In this document: piece after piece, positions 1-10,872 of the stretch
Layout: each line of letters starts with the position of its first letter
Position numbering within the stretch: the first letter of the stretch is position 1
The notes under the pieces: generated by a model
Seen by the model: only the letters and a program-made list of their open reading frames with translations
Databases searched by the model: none
Told to the model about the DNA's origin: nothing
Made by a program: the position numbers and the translations under genes
NCBI GenBank assembly: GCA_029862885.1
Contig: JAOTWM010000003.1
Coordinates: 1 to 37,528 of the forward strand
DNA: 37,528 nt
Source of the DNA: Gammaproteobacteria bacterium
GTDB taxonomy: Bacteria > Pseudomonadota > Gammaproteobacteria > Arenicellales > JAOTWM01
Reading direction: 5' to 3'

Positions 1-1
1 G

Positions 2-280
2 CCGGGGCCGGTGGTCGCAGCGACGGACTATATGTCTACAAACGCCGAGCAAATTCGGCCGTGGATTGACCGGCGTTATGTGGTCCTAGGCACTGACGGT
101 TTTGGCCGCAGCGACACTCGCCAAGAATTGCGGAGATTCTTCGAAGTCGACCGCTATTACATCGCAGTGGCCGCACTAAATGCACTAGCGGACGATGCGG
201 TAATTCCCTCCGCTGCTGTTGTCGATGCGATCAAGAAATACGGCATCGACTCGGAGAAACCTAACCCAGTGACCGTATAG
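2..280 (+). CDS. aceE: pyruvate dehydrogenase E1 component, C-terminal part (truncated by window start)
   Basis: Open frame from base 2 reads PGPVVAATDYMSTNAEQIRPWI...RRYVVLGTDGFGRSDTRQELRRFFEVDRYYI...; typical E1 C-terminus, directly upstream of the E2 gene. Confidence 0.9.
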   Translation, partial: PGPVVAATDYMSTNAEQIRPWIDRRYVVLGTDGFGRSDTRQELRRFFEVDRYYIAVAALNALADDAVIPSAAVVDAIKKYGIDSEKPNPVTV

Positions 281-321
281 GGCGGCCGCTAATACCCCAC
301 TATCGCGCGCGGAGATTACGC

Positions 322-1620
322 ATGGGAGTAAGACAGGTCGCGGTGCCGGACATCGGTGATTTTACGGACGTGGAAATCATCGAAATTCTCGTCGCCCCCG
401 GTGATACCATCAAAGCCGAAGACGCGCTGCTTACACTGGAAAGTGATAAGGCGACAATGGACGTACCGTCGCCCGCGGCCGGCGAAATTCAGGAGGTATT
501 GGTGGTGGTGGGCGATCGGGTTTCCGAAGGGACCGTGATCGTTACCCTCGAAGAGGATACGGCGGCCGCCAAGGCGCCACCACCGGCCGCCGCCGAGCCG
601 CCACCTGTCGATGACGATGCCGAGTCCACACCGCCGCCCGTTGCGAGTGCGCCACCGGTCGCACATTCGCCTCCTCCATCGCTTCCCCCTCCGGTGGATC
701 GCTCTGGCGCGGTGCCCGTACACGCGAGCCCTGGAGTGCGTCGATTTTCTCGCGAACTTGGGGCTGATCTGACCCAGGTTCGTGGTTCCGGGCCGAAGGG
801 ACGGATTTTGAAAGAGGATGTGCAGGCCCATATCAAGCAATGCCTGTCACAGCCCGCCCAGCCGGCAGCAGGCGCCGGTGGAAACGGCATCCCGTCAATC
901 CCGGACATCGATTTTTCCAAATTTGGCGAGATCGAAAAGATTGAACTGCCACGCATAAAACGCATTTCCGGACCGCACCTGCACCGATCATGGCTGAATG
1001 TTCCGCATGTGACTCACCACGATGAAGCGGACATCACGGAATTGGAAGCATTCCGGCAATCGCTGAAGGGCGAGGCCGCGCAAGCCGGTACGCGCATCTC
1101 TGCATTGGTGTTTATCGCTAAGGCACTGGCGGCGACGATGAAACAGTTCCCACACGTCAATGCGTCGTTGAGCACCGACACACAGAGTCTCGTGTTAAAG
1201 AAGTATTTTCACATCGGCATCGCGGTCGATACACCCAACGGACTCATGGTGCCGGTGATTCGCAATGTCGATAATCAAGGATTTATGGACCTTGCACTGG
1301 CGATGAGCGAGATCAGCGTACGCGCCCGTGACGGAAAGCTTAAGGCCGAGGAGATGCAGGGCGGTTGCATTACGATTTCAAGTCTTGGCGGGATTGGGGG
1401 CACGGCGTTCACACCAATCGTGAATGCACCCGAGGTCGCTATTCTCGGCGTTACACGGGCGCGAATGGCGCCGGTCTGGGACGGAGAGAATTTCGCGCCC
1501 CGGCTCATGTTGCCGCTGGATCTATCTTATGACCACCGGGTGATCGACGGCGCGGAAGCGGCACGCTTCATGGTCTACCTCTGTCAATTACTGCAGGATA
1601 TCCGGCGTCTGCTACTTTAA
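322..1620 (+). CDS. aceF: dihydrolipoamide acetyltransferase (E2) of pyruvate dehydrogenase
   Basis: N-terminal lipoyl domain (ESDKATMDVPSP), Pro/Ala linker, E3-binding motif and C-terminal catalytic domain ending LSYDHRVIDGAEAARF. Confidence 0.95.
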   Translation: MGVRQVAVPDIGDFTDVEIIEILVAPGDTIKAEDALLTLESDKATMDVPSPAAGEIQEVLVVVGDRVSEGTVIVTLEEDTAAAKAPPPAAAEPPPVDDDAESTPPPVASAPPVAHSPPPSLPPPVDRSGAVPVHASPGVRRFSRELGADLTQVRGSGPKGRILKEDVQAHIKQCLSQPAQPAAGAGGNGIPSIPDIDFSKFGEIEKIELPRIKRISGPHLHRSWLNVPHVTHHDEADITELEAFRQSLKGEAAQAGTRISALVFIAKALAATMKQFPHVNASLSTDTQSLVLKKYFHIGIAVDTPNGLMVPVIRNVDNQGFMDLALAMSEISVRARDGKLKAEEMQGGCITISSLGGIGGTAFTPIVNAPEVAILGVTRARMAPVWDGENFAPRLMLPLDLSYDHRVIDGAEAARFMVYLCQLLQDIRRLLL

Positions 1621-1631
1621 ACCTAATTCCA

Positions 1632-3374
1632 ATGACCAATATCCTTGAGATAACCGTCCCAGACATCGGCGATTTTCAAGATGTCGAAATCATCGAAGTG
1701 TTGGTATCGGCAGGCGACCGCGTCGAGGCGGAAGACCCGTTACTAACCTTGGAAAGCGACAAAGCCACTATGGATGTGCCATCTCCTAATGGCGGTGTGA
1801 TTAAGCAACTTGTGGTAAAGGTCGGCGACCGAGTTTCGGCCGGGACCGTAATCGCCAGCATCGAGACTATTGACGTCGAATCCACGTCAGTTATATCGGA
1901 ATCGGCGGAGTCGGCACCTGGCAAGGCCGTGACTGCCGTCGATTCTATTACAACCTCCAACGCGGATATCGTAACGGAGATCGTGGTACTCGGTTCGGGT
2001 CCAGGCGGCTATACTGCGGCGTTTCGCGCGGCCGATCTTGGTAAGCAAGTAGTGCTGGTAGAACGCTACCCGGACCTCGGCGGTGTTTGCTTAAACGTTG
2101 GCTGCATTCCCTCCAAAGCACTGCTGCACAGCGCAAAGGTTATCAGCGATGCGCGTGAAATGGGGTCACATGGCATTCAGTTTGGCGACCCCGTCATCGA
2201 TCTCGATAAGCTACGCTCCTGGAAATTAAAAGTCGTTGGTCAGCTAACTGGTGGCCTCGCTGCGCTCGCGAAAAAACGCAATGTGAAAGTTGCCCATGGC
2301 ACGGGACGGTTTGCCTCACCCCATGAACTCGTTGTCGAATCAACCGAAGAAACTATCACGGTGCGCTTCGAGCAAGCCATAATTGCGGCGGGCTCGCGAT
2401 CGACATGGCTACCGATGTTTCCAAACGATCCGCGTATTTTTGACTCAACGGGCGCACTGAACATTACCGAAATCCCGAAGCGCCTGCTCGTTATCGGCGG
2501 TGGCATCATTGGTCTCGAGATGGCCACCGTTTATCACGAACTGGGCGCGCGCGTGACCGTTGTCGAGTTGTTGGACTCCCTCATGGTCGGTGCCGATCCC
2601 GATATTGTCAAACCGTTTCATAAACGAGTCGCCAAACAATACGAAAATATCTATCTAAAAACCAAGGTCACGGAAATCATACCGGGTGATGGCGGATTGA
2701 CGGTCACCTTTGAAGGCGAGGTCGCTCCGGCTACCGACACATTCGATCAGATCCTCGTGTCGGTAGGACGTCAACCCAACGGTCAACATATCGGCGCCGA
2801 ACTGGCAGGCGTCGCGGTGGACGAGGCAGGGTTCATCGCAGTGGATAAGCAACAGCGCACCAATGTGCCGCATATTTTCGCAATCGGCGATATTGTCGGC
2901 CAACCGATGCTAGCCCACAAGGCCTCACACGAAGGCAAGGTCGCTGCCGAAGTCGCGGCGGGACTAAAAAGCGGTTTCGATGCCAAAGTCATTCCATCGG
3001 TCGCGTATACCGACCCCGAAATCGCCTGGGTCGGCTTGACGGAAACTGAAGCGAAACAACAACAACGGCCCTACGCCAAGGGCAGCTTCCCATGGGCCGC
3101 GAGCGGCCGCGCACTGAGCCTGGGCCGGAGCGAAGGCATCACGAAATTGATTTTCGATGAATCGACCCATCGTGTCCTGGGCGCCGGAATCGTCGGCCCC
3201 AACGCGGGCGACCTCATTGCCGAAGTTGCGCTCGCGATCGAAATGGGTTGCGACGCCGAGGATATTGGTCTGACAGTCCATCCGCATCCGACACTGTCGG
3301 AAACGGTGGCCTTCGCGGCTGAAATGTTTGCGGGGACAATTACGGATCTGTATCTACCCAAACCCAAAAGATAA
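1632..3374 (+). CDS. lpd: dihydrolipoyl dehydrogenase (E3) with N-terminal lipoyl domain
   Basis: N-terminal lipoyl domain (LESDKATMDVPSP) followed by FAD-disulfide oxidoreductase (GSGPGGYTAAFRAADLG, GGVCLNVGCIPSKALLH, HPHPTLSE). Confidence 0.95.
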   Translation: MTNILEITVPDIGDFQDVEIIEVLVSAGDRVEAEDPLLTLESDKATMDVPSPNGGVIKQLVVKVGDRVSAGTVIASIETIDVESTSVISESAESAPGKAVTAVDSITTSNADIVTEIVVLGSGPGGYTAAFRAADLGKQVVLVERYPDLGGVCLNVGCIPSKALLHSAKVISDAREMGSHGIQFGDPVIDLDKLRSWKLKVVGQLTGGLAALAKKRNVKVAHGTGRFASPHELVVESTEETITVRFEQAIIAAGSRSTWLPMFPNDPRIFDSTGALNITEIPKRLLVIGGGIIGLEMATVYHELGARVTVVELLDSLMVGADPDIVKPFHKRVAKQYENIYLKTKVTEIIPGDGGLTVTFEGEVAPATDTFDQILVSVGRQPNGQHIGAELAGVAVDEAGFIAVDKQQRTNVPHIFAIGDIVGQPMLAHKASHEGKVAAEVAAGLKSGFDAKVIPSVAYTDPEIAWVGLTETEAKQQQRPYAKGSFPWAASGRALSLGRSEGITKLIFDESTHRVLGAGIVGPNAGDLIAEVALAIEMGCDAEDIGLTVHPHPTLSETVAFAAEMFAGTITDLYLPKPKR

Positions 3375-3555
3375 ATCAAGGAACTTCCGCAAAAGTCATG
3401 GCCGGTCGATTGAGGTCCAAAATAATCAATACCAGCGTCCTTCGGCAATCGCTCCCTGCATCGCTCTACCACCTGCGTCCCCGTAGGCGCGCTATTCCTT
3501 ATGTTGCGCGCCGTGAACTTGATCATTCTGAATTTCAACTCGTCCGCCCAGACGT

Positions 3556-4359
3556 TTGCAGAGGTTCCTTAAGACGAATTCGAGCAATGTGCTAAACCTT
3601 GCTTATTCCGAACACGGTAGTGGACAGCCGCTCATCATAATTCACGGATTGTTCGGTGCCTCCAGCAACTGGCGATCGATCGCGCGCCGGCTCGCCTGTA
3701 GTTTTCATGTCTATACCGTAGATCTTCGCAACCACGGTCGCTCGCCATGGAGCGACGATATGTCGTATCGCACGTTAGCCACGGACATTGCAGACTTCAT
3801 TACCACCCATAATCTGCACGGCAGCCATGTCATGGGTCATAGTCTCGGCGGCAAGACCGCAATGGCTCTCGCATTGCAGCATCCGCAGTTGCTCAAACAC
3901 CTCGCCGTGTTGGACATCGCGCCCGTTGCCTACTCTCACACTCAGATCGACTATATACAGGCGATGCAAGCGTTGAATCTCGATACCATCAAACGCCGTA
4001 GCGATGCCGACGCTGCGTTGCAAGAGGGCGTACCAGATACCGTTTTGCGGCAATTTTTACTACAGAACCTGGTGCCAGACGGCGATGGCTTCGAATGGCG
4101 AATCAACCTTGATGCGCTGGCAGATCAAATGGACGAAATGATTGGCTTCCCCACCTTTGCCGAGCAACAATATAACGGACCCACGTTATTTATTTATGGC
4201 ATGGATTCCGATTATGTATTGGCCAAATACCACAGTGCGGTACGCACTTATTTCCCAACGGCGCAGATGCTCGGCATTGAGAATGCCGAACATTGGCTGC
4301 ATGTTCAGAAACCGAATAGGGTGGTTGATGCGATCAATCATTTTCTAAATGCTGACTGA
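3556..4359 (+). CDS. alpha/beta-fold hydrolase (YbfF-like esterase)
   Basis: HGLFGASSNWRSIA, VDLRNHGRSPWSD, GHSLGGKTAM nucleophile elbow, late His (ENAEHWLH); start codon uncertain. Confidence 0.85.
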   Translation: MQRFLKTNSSNVLNLAYSEHGSGQPLIIIHGLFGASSNWRSIARRLACSFHVYTVDLRNHGRSPWSDDMSYRTLATDIADFITTHNLHGSHVMGHSLGGKTAMALALQHPQLLKHLAVLDIAPVAYSHTQIDYIQAMQALNLDTIKRRSDADAALQEGVPDTVLRQFLLQNLVPDGDGFEWRINLDALADQMDEMIGFPTFAEQQYNGPTLFIYGMDSDYVLAKYHSAVRTYFPTAQMLGIENAEHWLHVQKPNRVVDAINHFLNAD

Positions 4360-4478
4360 CTTGCGATAATCTATGCTAAATGCGAGCCCCGCTGAGTCAC
4401 GAGATCTTTTGAGAACTTAGCCCTGAGAACCTCACCCAGCCTCCAATGCCTTAACGCGGCCATTTTCCAAGGTCTCGA

Positions 4479-4988
4479 GTGTATTTAATGACGATGCGCG
4501 ATCTATTAGAACCTCAAGTACGCAATCAACTCGATGCCCTGGGCATAGATTATGAAGTCCTGCCGTGCGATCCACAGCTTGCCGACACCGCTGTATTCTG
4601 CGAGCACTACGGATACTTGCCGGACGATTCAGCAAATACAATTCTTGTAACTTCGAAGTCTGGAGAGAAAAAGTATGTGGCATGCGTCGTACTCGCTTCT
4701 ACGCGGCTCGATGTGAATCGTACGGTGAGGAAACGCATGGGGGTGCGGCGAATTTCTTTTGCATCGGCTTACGAGACTCGCTCAGTTAGCGGCATGGAGA
4801 TCGGTGGGGTAACGCCGTTTACGCTACCTAGCGATGTTCCGTTATGGGTTGACTCGCGTGTAGCATTACGCCCCTGGATTATTCTCGGTGGTGGCAACCG
4901 AAGCTGCAAAATCAGAGTCGCGCCGACGGTATTCATGCACACATCAAACACCGAAATGGTTGACGGGTTGGCATTGGAACCCGGTTAG
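4479..4988 (+). CDS. YbaK/aminoacyl-tRNA deacylase-like domain protein
   Basis: YbaK/ProX-like pattern: SANTILVTSKSGEKKYVACVVLASTRLDVNRTVRKRMG...GGVTPFTLPSDVPLWVD; start may be at the second Met. Confidence 0.75.
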   Translation: MYLMTMRDLLEPQVRNQLDALGIDYEVLPCDPQLADTAVFCEHYGYLPDDSANTILVTSKSGEKKYVACVVLASTRLDVNRTVRKRMGVRRISFASAYETRSVSGMEIGGVTPFTLPSDVPLWVDSRVALRPWIILGGGNRSCKIRVAPTVFMHTSNTEMVDGLALEPG

Positions 4989-5075
4989 CGACATGATTCG
5001 CAAGAACCACTGCGATTCCTTAAGAGTTTTCTCGATCTGGTAATCTTCCGTGTTGTCAAAGCTCTATCAGCGACG

Positions 5076-5228
5076 GTGGGTTACGCCGATATCGTACGCT
5101 TGTTGTTGCGAAACGGCGTGGATGTTTGCGCGCGCGATACGCAGGGAAATAGTGCTTTGGGAATTGCCCGCGACCATGGCGACGAGCATATAGCGAACTT
5201 GTTAGTTGAAGTCGGAGCCTTGGAATAA
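5076..5228 (+). pseudogene. ankyrin-repeat remnant
   Basis: Frame reads VGYADIVRLLLRNGVDVCARDTQGNSALGIARDHGDEHIANLLVEVGALE*, about 1.5 ankyrin repeats, with no convincing start or upstream repeats. Confidence 0.5.
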
Positions 5229-5301
5229 TCGAGCAGTCGCAATTATTGAGGAAATGCTGCTATACGCAACGCCTTCTTTGAGTCAGTAACAGATCGAATA
5301 A

Positions 5302-5523
5302 TTATAAACCAATGTACATATTGCCAATGCCGAGGTATTTGATGGGCTCAAACTCGGAACGCACGCCGGAATAGGTAACTAAACTAAAAACAATGTAGTC
5401 ATCGCCGCTCACATTAAGCTTTGCATCGAGACCGGCCGCTTTCCGAATAATGCCGGTTCCTACCTGGTTGCGTTCGCCCGAGTCCGATCCCGCTGGTTTC
5501 GCCGATACGAACCGTGTATTCAT
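5302..5523 (-). CDS. hypothetical protein
   Basis: 73-aa ORF in an otherwise empty intergenic region; no family recognised. Confidence 0.3.
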   Translation of the reverse strand: MNTRFVSAKPAGSDSGERNQVGTGIIRKAAGLDAKLNVSGDDYIVFSLVTYSGVRSEFEPIKYLGIGNMYIGL

Positions 5524-5573
5524 ATTTAGTGCTGATTCCTTACTACTCGAATTTCGAAAACCTCCGCGGCATC

Positions 5574-7838
5574 TCAGGGCTGCGACTCAACGGCAGCGAT
5601 TGCGCTCATATTGACAAGGCCTCTAACTGTAGCGGAATTGGTCATAACGTGCGCCGAACGCGCAACGCCGACTAATATTGGACCGATAGATACACCACGA
5701 CCCAGCATTTTCAGTAGATTGTAGGCGATATGGGCCGCATCGATATTTGGCATGATAAGCAAATTTGCCTCGCCCGTGAGTTGTGAATCTGGACATATAC
5801 GATCTCGAATCACGTCCGACAATGCCGCATCGGCATGCATTTCGCCATCAACCTCAAGCTCCGGCATCTTGCTCTTTAGTAAATCGTAGGCAGCGCGCAT
5901 CTTCACAGCCGATTCGTCATCGTGACTCCCAAAATTCGAATGTGACAGCAGTGCAATTCGCGGAACAACTCCGAATCGCCGCACTGCGTCGGCGGCTAAA
6001 ATAGTCATTTCAGCGATTTCACCGGCACTCGGATCGGGAGTGACGTGGGAATCGCAAACGAAAAATATTCCCGTTGGAAGCACCAGCGCTACAAGGGTCG
6101 ATACGTCTTGCACACCGGGAGCTTTGCCGATGACATCCAGTACATGTTTAAGATGGCCACGGAATGCCCCCTCCGTACCACACAACATCGCATCGGCTTC
6201 ACCGCGAACCAACATGAGAGCCGCGATCACGGTAGACTGTGTTCTCACGACGGTCTGCGCGTCTGCAGGTGTTACGCCGTTGCGGCCCATGATACTATGG
6301 TACGTTGACCAGTAAGACCGAAAACGATCGTCGCGCTGCGGATTCACCAACTCAAAATCGACACCCGCACGTATACCTAATCCAAGAGCCTGCAAGCGCC
6401 GCTCTACTACCGCTGGTCGGCCGATTAATATTGGCTGAGCGAGACCGTCAGTAACCACTTGCTGCACGGCCCGCAACACACGCGGGTCTTCGCCTTCGGC
6501 ATACACCAGTCGCTGCGACGACTCTTTGGCTCTCTCAAACACGGGTTTCATAACGAAGCCTGAGCGGAAAACAAATTCGCTGAGCCGCTGCTCATAGGCA
6601 TCCAAATTATCGAGTGGGCGTGTCGCGACACCGCTGTCCATTGCTGCCTTGGCCACCGCCGGGGCTATCTGGGTGATTAGGCGCGGGTCGAATGGTTTCG
6701 GAATCAGATAATCGGGTCCGAACACCATCGATCGACCACCGTAAGCTTTGGCGACGATCTCTGAGGTTTCTGCCATCGCGAGTTCCGCCAACGCCTGGAC
6801 GCAGGCAATCTTCATTGATTCGTTGATCGTTGTTGCGCCGACATCCAGCGCGCCGCGAAAGATATACGGAAAACACAGCACATTATTGACTTGGTTTGGA
6901 TAATCGGAGCGCCCGGTTGCGATGATCGCGTCGTCGCGAACGGCTTTGACATCCTCCGGCCAAATTTCCGGGTCCGGGTTGGCAAGTGCCAGTACCAACG
7001 GCCGATCTGCCATTCGTGCCACCATCTCCGCCTTTAAAACTCCGGGCGCCGACAACCCCAAAAAAATATCGGCACCTACAATCACATCGCCCAACCGTCG
7101 TGCATCGGTATCGCGTGCATAGCGTGCTTTTTCCGAATCCATCTGTTCGGTTCTTCCGGAATAAACAACGCCAACAATATCGGTAACAATGATATTTTCC
7201 CGTCGCAAACCCATCACCACCAGCAAATCCAAGCACGCCAGCGCCGCCGCACCCGCGCCGGACGTTACTAATCGAACGGCATCGATTGGTTTTTCGAGCA
7301 ATCGCAACCCATTGAGAATGGCAGCGGCCACGATGATTGCCGTGCCGTGCTGGTCGTCATGAAAAACTGGGATGTTTAATCGCTCCCGTAGCGCACGCTC
7401 AACGACAAAACATTCGGGCGCTTTAATATCCTCCAGATTAATGCCGCCGAATGTTGGCTCAAGGCTCGCAACGATGTCGATCAGGCGCTCGGGATCGAGT
7501 TCGTCGACTTCGATGTCGAAAACATTGATACCGGCGAACTTCTTAAACAATACGGCCTTGCCTTCCATGACGGGTTTGGCCGCCAACGGTCCGATGTTTC
7601 CGAGCCCCAATACGGCGGTGCCGTTGGATATGACACCAACAAGATTACCGCGACCGGTGAGGCTTACCACTTCACCCGGATCCCGCGCTATCTCGTCGCA
7701 GGCCGCCGCAACGCCGGGTGAATAGGCCATAGCCAGATCGTGCTGGTTGGCAAGTGGTTTGGTGGCCGCAATCTCCAGCTTCCCGGGCGGATCGGTGCGG
7801 TGATAATCCAGGGCGGACTGATTAATATCTTTGCTCAT
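5574..7838 (-). CDS. maeB: NADP-dependent malic enzyme with C-terminal phosphotransacetylase domain
   Basis: 754 aa; MaeB motifs ([29 protein letters not shown]) plus PTA-like domain. Confidence 0.95.
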   Translation of the reverse strand: MSKDINQSALDYHRTDPPGKLEIAATKPLANQHDLAMAYSPGVAAACDEIARDPGEVVSLTGRGNLVGVISNGTAVLGLGNIGPLAAKPVMEGKAVLFKKFAGINVFDIEVDELDPERLIDIVASLEPTFGGINLEDIKAPECFVVERALRERLNIPVFHDDQHGTAIIVAAAILNGLRLLEKPIDAVRLVTSGAGAAALACLDLLVVMGLRRENIIVTDIVGVVYSGRTEQMDSEKARYARDTDARRLGDVIVGADIFLGLSAPGVLKAEMVARMADRPLVLALANPDPEIWPEDVKAVRDDAIIATGRSDYPNQVNNVLCFPYIFRGALDVGATTINESMKIACVQALAELAMAETSEIVAKAYGGRSMVFGPDYLIPKPFDPRLITQIAPAVAKAAMDSGVATRPLDNLDAYEQRLSEFVFRSGFVMKPVFERAKESSQRLVYAEGEDPRVLRAVQQVVTDGLAQPILIGRPAVVERRLQALGLGIRAGVDFELVNPQRDDRFRSYWSTYHSIMGRNGVTPADAQTVVRTQSTVIAALMLVRGEADAMLCGTEGAFRGHLKHVLDVIGKAPGVQDVSTLVALVLPTGIFFVCDSHVTPDPSAGEIAEMTILAADAVRRFGVVPRIALLSHSNFGSHDDESAVKMRAAYDLLKSKMPELEVDGEMHADAALSDVIRDRICPDSQLTGEANLLIMPNIDAAHIAYNLLKMLGRGVSIGPILVGVARSAHVMTNSATVRGLVNMSAIAAVESQP

Positions 7839-7967
7839 TGAACCTCAATCTACCCGCATCGGCAGGTGGTTGGTCAATCCACGGTCGGCTCGAGCCAGTA
7901 ATAATGCATATTCAGAGCACCGGTTCGCGCCATTGTACCCTGCTACACCGTGATCCGATGCTGTACT

Positions 7968-8723
7968 CTAATCCACTAGCTCGATTTCGTCGCCGAGCTG
8001 CAATGAATAGCATTCGGCAGCAGAACGCTGGTTTATGGCGATTTCCACTAGACCATATGCGTTCTCGTACCAGAACGCATCGCCGACACTCACATCGCCA
8101 AAGGTTCGGGCAAAATCCAGGCACTGGCCGCGGACCTTCAGTCGCCTGCAGGAATTGGTGGTGATAAAGCGCCGGCCGGTCATGGCGTTTCCATAGTGGT
8201 CGATATAGATAATTGCATCAAATTCGTCGGCCCAATCGGAACCGGTGTTGGACGCATCGTAGGCCTCGACTACTTCGATTCCATCCCGGATTTGGCGCGC
8301 CAGTCGGGCTGCCACCGGCGCGAACAAGTCGCGACCGTGAAATGTGTGGGACAGGCGGTCGGGACGCCACACTATGCGATAACGGATCGAATTCGTACTG
8401 CGCTGCTCTATTACAGCCAGCAACCCATTGTCGGGACCGACAAACCACTTTTCGCCAGCCAACACAGCGATCGGCTCACGCGAGCCGCCGACACCGGGAT
8501 CCACCACACATATGACCACCGTTTGACTTGGCAGCGGTGCAACAAGAGCCGGCAATAGGTGGGCGGCCGCACGTATCGCAAAATTAGGCACGCAATTCAA
8601 CAGGTCGATAACCGGCACTCCGGGCGCGTCGCGCGCCAACGCCGCGTGCATCTGCCCCACATACGCGTCCTGAACTCCGAAATCGGTATACAACGCAATC
8701 ATCGGGCACGACCGCACTGACAC
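7968..8723 (-). CDS. SAM hydroxide adenosyltransferase (DUF62 family)
   Basis: MIALYTDFGVQDAYVGQMH..., VVDPGVGGSREPIA, VGPDNGLL; DUF62 signatures. Confidence 0.9.
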   Translation of the reverse strand: MSVRSCPMIALYTDFGVQDAYVGQMHAALARDAPGVPVIDLLNCVPNFAIRAAAHLLPALVAPLPSQTVVICVVDPGVGGSREPIAVLAGEKWFVGPDNGLLAVIEQRSTNSIRYRIVWRPDRLSHTFHGRDLFAPVAARLARQIRDGIEVVEAYDASNTGSDWADEFDAIIYIDHYGNAMTGRRFITTNSCRRLKVRGQCLDFARTFGDVSVGDAFWYENAYGLVEIAINQRSAAECYSLQLGDEIELVD

Positions 8724-8732
8724 TGTGGCACC

Positions 8733-10853
8733 TCAATTCGCAACGGCCGAATGTGCCACAACGACATCGGACGTCGCGACTAAACCGAAGCAACTCAGAA
8801 TAAACGCGTATGTCAATGCGATCTCGTCGGCCTCTGTAAATCGATCCGAGGCGCCATGATGACCGCTTCTGGCGTCTAGCTGCAACAGAATAGGCGCGTT
8901 GGCGGTTTGCGCAACCCGTAGCCGTGCAATCCATTTCACGGCTTCCCAAAACGGTACGCGCTGATCGTTTTCCGCCGCTGAGGCAAGGATCGGTGGGTAA
9001 GCCTGCGCTCGCACGTTGTCATAGGGGGAGTAGCTTCGCAAATTTTGAAAGTGCTCTGCCTCATATGGATCACCGAATTCATCATAATCGCTCGGTGTGA
9101 GTGGCCAATCCTGATCCAACAGCGTATGCACGACGTCCACAAACGGCACTTCCGCCACCGCCCCACAAAACAAATCAGGCCGTTCGTTGAGCGCTGCACC
9201 CACCAGCAGCCCACCGGCACTTTCACCGCTAACGACAAGCTTGCCATGCTCGACAATTCCGCTGCTAATCAAATGTTCGGCACAAGCGATAAAATCGGAG
9301 ATCGAACGCCGTTTGTGTAGACCGCGGCCGGCCACATACCAACGGCGACCAAGATCGCCCCCGCCGCGCACGTGAGCGACGGCATAGACGACGCCACGGT
9401 CCAATAATGACAATAAATCGGCGTCGAATTCCGATTCAATAACGTCCTCATATGCGCCATATGCGGTCAATAACACAGGATTACCGGAAATGCGCCGTTT
9501 GTCGGCCCGATACACCAGCGACACTGGAATCGCTACTCCGTCGTTCGCGTTCGCAAGCAAACGGTCCGAGCGATATTCGGAGGCCTCATAATCATCGGGG
9601 CCATCTTGCTTTACGAGTTCCCAGGTTCGATGCAACATATGATAATCAAAACACACCGAAGGGTTGATGAAAGTCGAATAGTGCAATCGTAAGAACATCG
9701 AGTCGTAACCACCCGCCTCGTCGACCTGCAGCGAAAAGTAGTCGTCGGCAAATGCTATGTTGTGCTCAATTCCAGTATGACAATCGACAATACGCACTCG
9801 ATCCTGACCCTTGGCTCGCTCGCCCACGACCAGGAAGCGTTCGAACGCATCGATGTATTCGATGCTCACATCATCGTACTGCGGCAACAGTGGTCGCCAT
9901 TCGTTCCGGCCTGGATCAGCGATTGGCGCCTGCATAGCCCGAAATGTCGGAGCACAATCATTGGTAACGATGACAAAACGTTGCCCCTGGTGTTCGACGT
10001 AGTACTCAAAACCATCGGCTCGAGGAGCGATGCATTGCAATGCGGCATGCGGCTCATCAGCGGGTTTAAACCACACTTCGCTACCCGAATGCCGCTGCAC
10101 ATCGACAAAAACGAATTGCCGGGAACGTGACCTTCGGATCGTCACCAAATATTGAGGGTCGTCCTCAAGGTATTCAATGCGATCATCGCTCGCGTCCGAT
10201 CCAATCTGGTGTCGGAATACGGCATTTGGACGATCGTGTTCATCCATCTTCACGTAATAGTAATGCGCACTATCGTTGCTCCAGACGATGTCTTCAGCGA
10301 CTCCGTCCTCGACTGAGTCCAACAACACATTTGTGGTGAGATCCCTGCAATACAGCGTGTAACGCTCTGCGCCCGTACGATCGACGGTATAGGCCAGATA
10401 CCGTCCATCGGGACTCACCGCGAGGGCAGCTACGTCCAAATACTCCCCGTCGCCGCACAATTCATTTTCATTAAGAATTACTTGCTCCTCGGCCCCGTCC
10501 TGTAGCTGCCTACGCAAATGCACCGGGTATGCACTTTGCAACACATAGCGGTAGTAATAATCGTATGCATTTTCACGGATGACCGTTGAGTCCTCGGATT
10601 CCTGCCGATGACATCGCAGCTCGACGCTGATTTGCCTGCGTAATTCTGCCAGAGGCTGCAATGTAATCACCGTGTAACGACGCTCCGCATCGATGTAGGC
10701 ATCCACCCCCGGGTCTTCAAGATCGTCGAAGCCTGCAAACTCGTCGGTCCAAGAATACCCGTGCAATCGATAGTGTCGCTCGCGCCGCGGCGGCACGGGA
10801 GCATTAACAGCAAACGATCTGTTTGCGGCGTGTAATGAGTGACTACATGGCAT
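8733..10853 (-). CDS. S9 prolyl oligopeptidase family peptidase (oligopeptidase B-like)
   Basis: AHVRGGGDLGRRWY, SGESAGGLLVGAALNERPDLF, catalytic domain at C-terminus; 706 aa. Confidence 0.9.
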   Translation of the reverse strand: MPCSHSLHAANRSFAVNAPVPPRRERHYRLHGYSWTDEFAGFDDLEDPGVDAYIDAERRYTVITLQPLAELRRQISVELRCHRQESEDSTVIRENAYDYYYRYVLQSAYPVHLRRQLQDGAEEQVILNENELCGDGEYLDVAALAVSPDGRYLAYTVDRTGAERYTLYCRDLTTNVLLDSVEDGVAEDIVWSNDSAHYYYVKMDEHDRPNAVFRHQIGSDASDDRIEYLEDDPQYLVTIRRSRSRQFVFVDVQRHSGSEVWFKPADEPHAALQCIAPRADGFEYYVEHQGQRFVIVTNDCAPTFRAMQAPIADPGRNEWRPLLPQYDDVSIEYIDAFERFLVVGERAKGQDRVRIVDCHTGIEHNIAFADDYFSLQVDEAGGYDSMFLRLHYSTFINPSVCFDYHMLHRTWELVKQDGPDDYEASEYRSDRLLANANDGVAIPVSLVYRADKRRISGNPVLLTAYGAYEDVIESEFDADLLSLLDRGVVYAVAHVRGGGDLGRRWYVAGRGLHKRRSISDFIACAEHLISSGIVEHGKLVVSGESAGGLLVGAALNERPDLFCGAVAEVPFVDVVHTLLDQDWPLTPSDYDEFGDPYEAEHFQNLRSYSPYDNVRAQAYPPILASAAENDQRVPFWEAVKWIARLRVAQTANAPILLQLDARSGHHGASDRFTEADEIALTYAFILSCFGLVATSDVVVAHSAVAN

Positions 10854-10872
10854 ATCGAGGAGCGGGCCGAAT

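Noticed and set aside
316-965. Antisense ORFs over aceF
   Set aside because: Arg/Gly/Ala-rich shadow frames opposite a GC-rich Pro/Ala linker in a confident gene.
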